NCBI RefSeq assembly: GCF_002352765.1
Contig: NZ_KZ293963.1
Span: forward strand, 3,064,559-3,128,558
DNA: 64,000 bases
Reading direction: 5' to 3'
Source of the DNA: Alteribacter populi
Lineage (GTDB): Bacteria > Bacillota > Bacilli > Bacillales > Salisediminibacteriaceae
Part shown: positions 1-15,852 of the stretch, piece after piece
How the letters are laid out: each line of letters begins with the position of its first letter
Position numbering within the stretch: the stretch's first letter is position 1
Program-made: the position numbers and the translations under genes
Notes under the pieces: generated by a model
The model's input: the letters and a program-made list of their open reading frames with translations, nothing else
Databases searched by the model: none
What the model was told of the DNA's origin: nothing

Positions 1-1488
<1,488 letters not shown>

Positions 1489-1646
1489 AAGGAGCTATTA
1501 AAGCTCAACGAGTTTTACAAAGGTTTTGCTTTGGTCTTTTTGTTTAGTTTTGAAAGGTTAATCCTTTTAACGGAAATATTGTTTTGAGAGCTAGTCTCTC
1601 AGGACTTTTTTTCTGACTAAAAACCAACTCCTTTCTTTTAAGAAGG

Positions 1647-1723
<77 letters not shown>

Positions 1724-1740
1724 TAATTAAACATGTTTTT

Positions 1741-1816
1741 GGGGCCTTAGCTCAGCTGGGAGAGCGCCTGCTTTGCACGCAGGAGGTCAGCGGTTCGATC
1801 CCGCTAGGCTCCACCA
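1741..1816 (+). tRNA. tRNA-Ala (UGC)
   Basis: A 76-nt cloverleaf starting GGGGCCTTAGCTCAG, with anticodon loop TTTGCAC (anticodon TGC), T-loop TTCGATC and an encoded CCA. It lies 17 nt after tRNA-Ile in the spacer of rRNA operon 1 and is co-transcribed with the rRNA. Confidence 0.98.
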
Positions 1817-1894
1817 ACATACCTTTTTTAGGTTACACTGTTCTTTGAAAACTAGATAACAGTAACGACATCAAATTTCTAATTTGAAATGAGA

Positions 1895-2036
1895 TGTTCA
1901 AAAACGAGGACGATCAGGGCCGAGAAGATCGAGGAACGGCAGTGTCGAAGCCCGGAGCGTAGTACGCTACGTGAGGACTGGAGACACAAACGTGACGAAG
2001 AGATTCGACGGCAATGATACCCGGAGTTTTTGAACA
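1895..2036 (+). repeat. Family A repeat inside the 16S-23S spacer, operon 1
   Basis: A 142-bp block with 10-bp perfect inverted ends, TGTTCAAAAA (1895-1904) and TTTTTGAACA (2027-2036). Its interior, from about 1919 to 2000, aligns by eye with the interior of the 207-bp repeat at 45320-45526 read on the minus strand. Shared words include GCCGAG, GATCGAGG/GGTCGAGG, CCGGA.CGTA and ACGTGAGGA. It sits in the transcribed spacer between tRNA-Ala and 23S, so it is part of the rRNA precursor. The inverted ends would fold back on each other. Confidence 0.8.
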
Positions 2037-2126
2037 CCATATCGTAAACTCTTTGTGAGTTTCACCGGTTGTTTGATTATTTGAGAGAACAACCGAGTGT
2101 CTTAGAAAAAGACCAACGACATCGAC

Positions 2127-5060
<2,934 letters not shown>

Positions 5061-5160
5061 AAAAAACGATGTTGTTTGTCTTTAAGAAACTCACAAAGGT
5101 TTCAAGTTGAAGCTGTTATCTAGTTTTGAGAGAACAAGGTTTTCTCAAAAGAATACGTTG

Positions 5161-5277
<117 letters not shown>

Positions 5278-5290
5278 AATCGATGAAGGA

Positions 5291-5320
5291 AACACTCGCT
5301 TTTGAGCGAGTGTTTTTTTT
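5291..5320 (+). terminator. Rho-independent terminator of rRNA operon 1
   Basis: Stem AACACTCGCT / AGCGAGTGTT with a short T-rich loop, followed by a T tract. It immediately follows 5S. The operon 2 terminator has the same stem with one A-to-G change in the loop-side base. Confidence 0.95.
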
Positions 5321-5324
5321 GTTA

Positions 5325-5532
5325 GGCTCTGATAAAGGTCATTGTTTATATTCGTAATAACGGGAGCACTTGATATATAATGAGGTTATAAACTAAGTAG
5401 AGCAGCTGTAGAACGTGAGGGTATCGAAATTTTAAAAGCAATAGAAAAGCTTAACTCGGTGGATAAATACCGTTTAGTGAATACCTTATTGGTGCCTTTA
5501 CTACTTCGTCTTCGAATTGCCCGTGTTGGATG
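5325..5532 (+). mobile_element. 5' remnant of an IS1595-family insertion sequence
   Basis: Starts 5 nt after the rRNA terminator with GGCTCTGATAAAG, which matches the left end GGCTCTGTTAAAG of the element at 6076. At 5408-5532 a frame reads EGIEILKAIEKLNSVDKYRL, the counterpart of the transposase N-terminus ATDILKAIQKLNPAEKHRL at 6156, then hits a stop. The promoter-like TATAATG and spacing before the frame also correspond in the two elements. No right inverted repeat follows, so this is a decayed left end of a related but distinct copy. Confidence 0.7.
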
Positions 5533-5545
5533 AGATTGCGGGACA

Positions 5546-5601
5546 AGAGAATAAGACTTGCAGCCAAAAGTTCAGCGGATCGAGACCGCTATTCTCCACC
5601 A
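5546..5601 (+). other. tRNA-like remnant (acceptor and T-arm halves with CCA)
   Basis: The 3' half looks like a tRNA. There is a 5-bp T-stem AGCGG/CCGCT (5574-5578, 5586-5590) around the 7-nt loop ATCGAGA, then ATTCTCC, discriminator A and CCA (5591-5601). Upstream, GAGAAT (5547-5552) can pair with ATTCTC. The D-arm and a proper anticodon arm are missing, leaving about 20 nt between the halves. It is probably a decayed tRNA gene or a chance similarity, and no function is claimed. Confidence 0.35.
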
Positions 5602-5895
5602 TATAAAGCTAGTAACGACGCAGTTTCTCGATCATTCGAGGAATTGTGTCTTTTTTTGTTGTACACCTTTAGTTAAGTATAGTGTGCTTATTTGTCTTAA
5701 GGCTTCCCCATATTTTTTGCCGCGCGATCCTGAGTATCTGGATTTACAAGAGAATAAATGTCAAGAGTGATAGCCACAGGGCTGTGCCTAATCGTTCAGA
5801 TACAATCCTCGGGTTTTCATCAATCTCTAACATAAGGTTGCGTGAGTACGCCTAAGGTCATGAAAAGTGATCTTGGGACATTTGTTTTTTAAAGA

Positions 5896-5965
5896 AATAA
5901 GAAATCATAAAAAAACTACGTTTCGATGTCTAGCTCTAGGCGCCATCGGCTCATAACCTGATAGT
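5896..5965 (+). repeat. Family B repeat, truncated copy 1
   Basis: AAGAAAT..., CTACGTTTCGATGTCTAGCT and AGGCGCCATCGGCTC match the 5' half of the family B copies at 42283 and 45627. The 3' half is missing, and the copy ends just before the mobile element at 5993. The rest of 5602-5895 is AT-rich and shows no gene or clear signal. Confidence 0.65.
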
Positions 5966-6155
5966 CACCGGAACGGGGGATTACAGTATTTAGAGGCTGC
6001 TGAATAAGTAGCATACGCCTACATGGCAAGAGGTATGCTAGAGAATCTGCAAGGAAATAACTCTTCTTTTGCTAAGGCTCTGTTAAAGCTTGTTGTTGAT
6101 ATTTGCCCATACAGAACAAATGTTCTATAATGGAGTTATCAAAGTGGGGGTAGTG

Positions 6156-7040
6156 ATGATTGTGAGAGCAACCGATATCCTTAAAGCCATTCAAAAACTT
6201 AATCCAGCGGAAAAACATCGGCTACGGGAATATTTAATCGATGTTCTTACTGCCTCATCGTCAACAGGAACGGTACTGGAAGAAATCTCGGAACGAAAGC
6301 ATAAGGATGGCTATCGTTGTCCTGGTTGCGAGTCAGAATATATTGTGCGGTTTGGAAGATACTCTACTATCGTAGATGGCGAAGAAGTGAAGAAGCAGCG
6401 TTATCGCTGTAAGGCTTGTAAAATGACTTTTACTGACCTCACCAATACGGCATTATATCGAACACGTCATCTCAATCGTTGGATGAAGTTTATTGGTTGT
6501 ATGATAGAAGGTTATTCGCTTCGTAAATCAGCGGAGCTGATTGGAGACGTTACTCACGTCACATTATTTTATTGGAGGCACAAGCTCCTAACGGCATTAA
6601 AACAAATGGAAAGCTCAAATTTCCAAGGTATCGTTGAAATGGACGAAACCTATTTCCTGTACTCTGAAAAAGGACAAAGAAAGATTAATGATAGAAAGCC
6701 TCGCAACCGGGGCGGTTCTGCAAAGAAACGCGGTATAAGTAATGAACAGGTATTTGTCCTGGTCGCAAGAGACCGTGAGAAGGTGACCTTTTCCCAGTCG
6801 TTGGGAATGGGACGTTTAACTAAAGAGCAATTAGACAAAGCCATTGGGCATAAACTTTCCAACGAGAATGTTTTATGTACCGATGCTTGGCGTGCTTTTA
6901 AAACCTATGCCACTGAAAAGGGAATATCCGTTTACCAGTTTAAGTCTAACGGTAAAATTCGCACAAAGGGTCTATATCATATCCAGTCCTCACCTTGTTG
7001 GTGTTTTTTTTATATGCATGCTAAAAATAAAAAGGAGTAG
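6156..7040 (+). pseudogene. IS1595-family transposase, C-terminally truncated
   Basis: The start is set by GTGGGGGTAG just upstream (ATG 6156; GTG 6153 is also possible). The 294-residue frame has an N-terminal alpha-helical segment, a zinc ribbon (CPGC...CKAC, residues about 50-90) and a DDE-type core with VEMDETYF (first Asp) and LCTDAW (second Asp). Similarity stops after GLYHIQ near 6986. The following tail SSPCWCFFYMHAKNKKE is unrelated, so the conserved Asn/His-Lys region that completes the active site in this family is lost. The enzyme should be inactive, although the element's ends are intact. The residue assignment rests on family knowledge, not on an alignment run here. Confidence 0.8.
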
Positions 7041-7322
7041 AGGGAAAGAGGGTAATTGTAGTCTCCTAGAGAATTCACTCTTAATTAGAGAAAAAGATAA
7101 AACTTTATCGAATGATTTTTATTTTTCTTAATACTAAGTAAAACGATTTTGATAGACAATCTACCCAATCCTTCCCCCAAACTATTAAACTTTTACTACC
7201 AGATACTTAAGAAGAGAAGACATTTAAAATCACTTCTGGTTTATTTAAAATTAAACTCTCTTTCATAATCTCTTTCTAATGTTATAGGATACAGAAAATT
7301 TATGTCAGTGTTTTTTTTCAAT

Positions 7323-7359
7323 CCTTATTAAACTAACGGATAGCGTTAGTTTAATAAGG
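7323..7359. repeat. Perfect 16-bp hairpin inside the IS
   Basis: CCTTATTAAACTAACG (7323-7338) and CGTTAGTTTAATAAGG (7344-7359) are exact inverted repeats around GATAG. A T tract lies 5' of the stem, not 3', so on neither strand is it a normal rho-independent terminator. It lies in the foreign segment that replaced the end of the transposase gene. Confidence 0.8.
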
Positions 7360-7570
7360 CAATAAAACAAAACGGAACTTCCAGTTTTATGGGATTTTCG
7401 TTTTTTCTATAAATATCAACATTGAACTTTAACAGAGTCTTTGCTAAAAGCCTTGCACTTGATTTTGAGATACACATGGGGGTGCTGAAGCGTTGCCTGC
7501 GGAAAGCGAAGCCATGGAAGCGGCACCCTTTTGTATTTGAGTTCTAGAGTTATTCAGCAATCCCTATTTA

Positions 7571-7928
7571 AGAAAATCAAAATTCCAATCGTCATTAATA
7601 ATGGGGACTTTTATAAAAATGATAAAGAGAATTGCAGTTTAGACTGGATTTACCTGATGAAATAAAATAAATAAGAATTGAAGATCAAAAAATTATTATG
7701 TTATCCCCCCTGTAAGATAAGATGGTATTAGTACTACTTAATATGATAGTTGGTTCCGAAAATAAATAATAAGATTAGGAAAAATAAAAGAGGGAAGGGG
7801 AAAAATGAAAAATTACTAATTCTAGTGTTACATCCTTTTCAAATATTCAGCATGAACCATTTCATATAACTTGTATTACTAATTTATTTTCAAGCCACGT
7901 TAAAAATAATTTATTGGGGGAATGGGTA
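7571..7928. other. AT-rich spacer before the amidohydrolase gene
   Basis: No complete gene. The first part (about 7563-7663) is an open frame ending ...FYKNDKENCSLDWIYLMK at a TAA, possibly the tail of a broken gene. The remainder is AT-rich with several TATAAT-like words but no promoter that can be singled out. Confidence 0.5.
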
Positions 7929-9290
7929 ATGGAAAGAAAACTATTTAAAAATGGTATAGTGTTGACAATGGATAAGTCAATTGGTGATTTCAAAAAAGCA
8001 GATGTGTTAATAGAGGGATCAAAAATTGTTGAAGTGAAACCAAACATAGAAGCGACTGATTGTGAAATAGTCGATGCTTCTGAAATGATTGTAATGCCGG
8101 GTCTGGTGGATACTCATCGTCATACTTGGGAATCGGTTATTCGTAATGTAGGTGCGGACTGGTCACTTCAAAAATATTTAAGTAGTATTTATTATGGAAA
8201 TATTGGATCCAAAAGAACTCCCCAAGACGACTATATTGCAAACTTATTAGGAGCTCTAGAAGCACTAGATTCTGGAGTAACAACATTTTTAGATTGGTCG
8301 ATGATTATTTCTCGTGATAATACAGGAGAAATGATTAGGGGGCTACAAGAGTCAGGAGCCCGTTCCGTTTTTGCTCATGGTTGTCCAGGTGATGGGGATT
8401 ATTGGAACAGGGAAAGTACTCTTCATAATTCTGATGACGCAAGGTACATTAAAGAAAAATATTTTTCCTCTAAAGACCAGCTACTCACAATGGGTTTAGC
8501 GATTCGTGGACCAGAGTTTTGTTCATGGGAAACATCTGTTGATGAAATAAAGCTAGCTCGAGAATTAGATGCAATATGCAGCATGCATTTAGGGTTTGGA
8601 ACATGGGGATCAAGTGATCGTTCAATTGAAAAATTATATAATGCAGACCTTTTAGGAGGTGATTTAAACTTTACCCATGCAAACGCCGTTAGTCCTGAAG
8701 AGATCAAAATGCTAGTTGAAAAAGGTGGTACTGTATCTGTCACCCCTGAAATTGAGATGATGATGGGGCATGGTTATCCTGCTACTGGCCTTTGTGTTGA
8801 AAATGGGTTACGCCCATCAATTGGAGTAGATGTAGTGACATCAACTGGTGGAGACATGTTTGCACAAATGAAATTTACACTTCAGGCAGAACGTTCAAGG
8901 GTGAATGAAACAATCTTAGCAGAAGGAAATATGCCAGGGCCTCCACTTCATATTACAGCAAGGGATATTTTAGAGTATGCAACGGTTGATGGAGCTAAAG
9001 CGTTAAAGCTTAGTGATAAAGTAGGTACATTAACACCAGGTAAAGAAGCAGACATTATTATGATAAGAACGACTGATTTAAATATATTCCCAGTTAATGA
9101 TCCAGTAGGTGCAGTTGTTCAATGTGCGCATACAGGAAATGTCGATTCCGTATTTGTTGCAGGTAAAGCAGTGAAAAGGGCTGGAAAAATGGTTAATGTT
9201 GATTTAAATCGTGTACGCAAGCTAGCGATTGATGCAAGAGATTCCATATTTAACAAATACGGCAATCCAGATGGAGCTTGGTTAGTTTAA
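7929..9290 (+). CDS. Amidohydrolase, cytosine deaminase/chlorohydrolase-like
   Basis: Metal-dependent hydrolase of the amidohydrolase superfamily, 453 residues, predicted cytoplasmic. Start ATG 7929 has GGGGGA 7 nt upstream. The N-terminal beta-sandwich segment (FKNGIVLTMD) is followed by the TIM-barrel metal motif MPGLVDTHRHTWES (HxH), a third ligand His in CSMHLGFG, a fourth in FTHANAVS and the metal/catalytic Asp in SIGVDVVTS. A C-terminal segment GTLTPGKEADIIMI closes the sandwich. The layout matches the AtzA/TrzN/SsnA-type deaminases and chlorohydrolases, but the Glu often found after the third His (HxxE) is replaced (HLGFG). The substrate is unknown. It stands alone between rRNA operons and mobile DNA, has a terminator after it, and looks like an acquired gene. 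Confidence 0.85.
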   Translation: MERKLFKNGIVLTMDKSIGDFKKADVLIEGSKIVEVKPNIEATDCEIVDASEMIVMPGLVDTHRHTWESVIRNVGADWSLQKYLSSIYYGNIGSKRTPQDDYIANLLGALEALDSGVTTFLDWSMIISRDNTGEMIRGLQESGARSVFAHGCPGDGDYWNRESTLHNSDDARYIKEKYFSSKDQLLTMGLAIRGPEFCSWETSVDEIKLARELDAICSMHLGFGTWGSSDRSIEKLYNADLLGGDLNFTHANAVSPEEIKMLVEKGGTVSVTPEIEMMMGHGYPATGLCVENGLRPSIGVDVVTSTGGDMFAQMKFTLQAERSRVNETILAEGNMPGPPLHITARDILEYATVDGAKALKLSDKVGTLTPGKEADIIMIRTTDLNIFPVNDPVGAVVQCAHTGNVDSVFVAGKAVKRAGKMVNVDLNRVRKLAIDARDSIFNKYGNPDGAWLV

Positions 9291-9339
9291 TTAGTAGAGG
9301 AGTTCTTTAAGTTTCTTAAGTGAGGTATGTAAAATTCCG

Positions 9340-9375
9340 ACCATTCATTGAGTCTGATGAATGGTTGTTTTTTTT
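9340..9375 (+). terminator. Terminator after the amidohydrolase gene
   Basis: ACCATTCAT / ATGAATGGT, a 9-bp perfect stem with an 8-nt loop followed by TGTTTTTTTT, 50 nt after the stop codon. Confidence 0.93.
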
Positions 9376-10099
9376 GGGGACGACATTTCTGACAGCTGGT
9401 GGTGAAAGCCTGTTGCTTAATAAGAGTGGAAGTGGTGAGAAAATGTTTCCTCCCCCTTTCATTTTAAAATAATTATTTTCTATTAATTTGGCTGTTCGAG
9501 TTGCAAGTGCTTGTGTAGTTATTTTCGAGTTCGGTCCATCGAATTAGTTTTACGTGAAATAGGAGGTACTTTGTTAGCAGCGGTTCAACTACAAAGGTTG
9601 TTTTTTAGTCCCTTAACGTAGGTAATCATAATGTACCTTTATTTCCTGAATAGATGAGTTGAGAAAGGCAAGTATTTCTGTGGCGAATGCGGACGAGGTC
9701 CGAGATAAGCCTAGATACTTAGGAGTAACTTCGCATACCCAAGTTATAAGCAAGCTTATGAGATAGATCCGATCCCCCTTATGTTTCTTCATTAAAATTG
9801 ACAGTTGTTTGTATTTCCTTAACCCTTTAATTTTACTTTAGTATTATTTTTTGGTGATATTCAGCGATTTTCACAGATGGAGATTAGAGCTTGCAAGTGA
9901 TTCATTGAGCAGTAAATAGCTGATCCTTTCCTCTAAAACAAAAATAGTTTCTGCCTATGTAGCAATACCTACAATATGGTTTCTTATAGAAGAGAATTTA
10001 TTTTAAGATATTTATAAAAACACTTGTGTAAGAGTTTTTCCTGTGTTATATTTATATTTGTCGCCTTGAGAAAGGTGATTAAACATTATTGAAACATAA
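9376..10099. other. Spacer between amidohydrolase gene and rRNA operon 2 promoter
   Basis: About 720 bp, mostly AT-rich, with no convincing gene. A 34-codon stretch open near 9660-9765 has no start codon with a ribosome-binding site and resembles nothing recognised. Confidence 0.6.
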
Positions 10100-10140
10100 C
10101 ATCTCAACACGTAACATTAATTAAAAACTTATAATGAGTG

Positions 10141-10169
10141 TTGACAACATAATGTTGAGATGATATGAT
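10141..10169 (+). promoter_or_regulatory. rRNA operon 2 promoter (sigma-A)
   Basis: TTGACA (10141-10146), 17-bp spacer, TATGAT (10164-10169). A second TATAAT at 10130 may belong to a weaker tandem promoter. CATCTCAACA (10100-10109) and its exact inverse TGTTGAGATG (10153-10162) bracket the -35 element. The leader then carries CTTTGAAAACTAAAC (about 10211), a box repeated before 23S as CTTTGAAAACTAG. This motif is commonly seen around Bacillus rRNA genes. Confidence 0.85.
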
Positions 10170-10302
10170 TAATGAGTTGCCTTAAATAACGTAGGCGGCT
10201 AAATTGACCTTTGAAAACTAAACAAAAAGCCAAGCGAAACGTGGGATATCGAGAGATATTCCGTCAATGAATTATTTATGATGTCAGAGACATCGAACTT
10301 TC

Positions 10303-11868
<1,566 letters not shown>

Positions 11869-12010
11869 AAGGAGCTATTAAAGCTCAACGAGTTTTACAA
11901 AGGTTTTGCTTTGGTCTTTTTGTTTAGTTTTGAAAGGTTAATCCTTTCAAAACCTGTTCTTTGAAAACTAGATAACAGTAACGACATCAAATTTCTAATT
12001 TGAAATGAGA

Positions 12011-12152
12011 TGTTCAAAAACGAGGACGATCAGGGCCGAGAAGATCGAGGAACGGCAGTGTCGAAGCCCGGAGCGTAGTACGCTACGTGAGGACTGGAGA
12101 CACAAACGTGACGAAGAGATTCGACGGCAATGATACCCGGAGTTTTTGAACA
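12011..12152 (+). repeat. Family A repeat inside the 16S-23S spacer, operon 2
   Basis: Same 142-bp block as at 1895-2036, with ends TGTTCAAAAA and TTTTTGAACA; here the flanks extend the inverted ends to GATGTTC/GAACATC. By eye it differs from copy 1 only just outside the right end (CATC here, CACC there). It is transcribed as part of the rRNA precursor, roughly 90 nt before 23S. Confidence 0.8.
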
Positions 12153-12242
12153 TCATATCGTAAACTCTTTGTGAGTTTCACCGGTTGTTTGATTATTTGA
12201 GAGAACAACCGAGTGTCTTAGAAAAAGACCAACGACATCGAC

Positions 12243-15176
<2,934 letters not shown>

Positions 15177-15276
15177 AAAAAACGATGTTGTTTGTCTTTA
15201 AGAAACTCACAAAGGTTTCAAGTTGAAGCTGTTATCTAGTTTTGAGAGAACAAGGTTTTCTCAAAAGAATACGTTG

Positions 15277-15393
<117 letters not shown>

Positions 15394-15406
15394 AATCGAT
15401 GAAGGA

Positions 15407-15436
15407 AACACTCGCTTTTGGGCGAGTGTTTTTTTT
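15407..15436 (+). terminator. Rho-independent terminator of rRNA operon 2
   Basis: AACACTCGC / GCGAGTGTT stem and T tract. It differs from the operon 1 terminator by G instead of A on the loop side, then the sequences diverge, marking the end of the duplicated block. Confidence 0.95.
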
Positions 15437-15688
15437 GCTTTAAGAAATGATAGTTACTAAATTAACGTTCGAAATTGCTGAAAAAGACCAAGTAAGCTTT
15501 CAATGCACCTACCTAAAACGGACGATATTGACCAAAGAATAACATACCCAAGCGAGGAAGTTCTCGGTCTAAAAGGGCCAAACTTTTCTTAAATAAATAA
15601 AAACCTTCCGATTCAATACAGTAGCTTTTGCTTTTACGCAGATTGTTGTTTTTTTTTATTTTGAGAACAACTATGAGAAGGAAAGCCT

Positions 15689-15805
15689 GTGATTTTTGAA
15701 TGGAAAAAGACATACATACGATTGGTTTTAGCACAAATTTTTAATGCTGTCGTTTCTTTTACACAAATCATTCCTCAAGAAGCCTTGGCAACAGGTGAAA
15801 GTTGA
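15689..15805 (+). CDS. Possible small ORF, 38 residues, unknown
   Basis: GTG start with GAAGGAAAG about 4-10 nt upstream. It encodes a basic N-terminus (VIFEWKKTYIRLVL) followed by a mildly hydrophobic stretch (AQIFNAVVSFTQII) and stops before the kinase gene. It could be a real small protein or a random frame; no family is recognised. The rest of 15437-15852 is AT-rich without other visible signals. Confidence 0.2.
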   Translation: MIFEWKKTYIRLVLAQIFNAVVSFTQIIPQEALATGES

Positions 15806-15852
15806 ACTACGATTAAATGAAATGGGAATTGATATATAAGAAAGGAATGAAT

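Larger units (their letters stand above)
6076..7439 (+). mobile_element. IS1595-family insertion sequence with 8-bp target duplication
   Basis: The left end is GGCTCTGTTAAAGCTTGTTG (6076-6095). The right end, read on the minus strand, is GACTCTGTTAAAGTTCAATG (7439-7420). The exact 8-bp direct repeat TTTGCTAA flanks it at 6068-6075 and 7440-7447, the duplication length known for this family. It carries one transposase frame whose last third is missing. At 1364 bp it is longer than typical family members because about 400 bp of unrelated AT-rich DNA replaces the transposase 3' end. Confidence 0.85.
5993..7564. mobile_element. Small inverted-repeat element, interrupted by an IS
   Basis: The ends are imperfect 15-bp inverted repeats, GAGGCTGCTGAATAA (5993-6007) and TTATTCAGCAATCCC (7550-7564), 12 of 15 matching. 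They are flanked by the direct repeat TATTTA (5987-5992 and 7565-7570). Without the inserted IS (6076-7439) and one copy of its 8-bp duplication, about 200 bp remain and contain no transposase, so this looks like a MITE or a deleted IS. The family is not identified. Confidence 0.55.

Noticed and set aside
7323..7359. Perfect hairpin as a terminator
   Set aside because: The T tract is on the 5' side on the + strand, and no T tract follows the stem on either strand.
9660..9765. 34-codon open stretch reading ELRKASISVANADEVRDKPR
   Set aside because: No start codon with a ribosome-binding site and no recognised family; a frame of this length is expected by chance.
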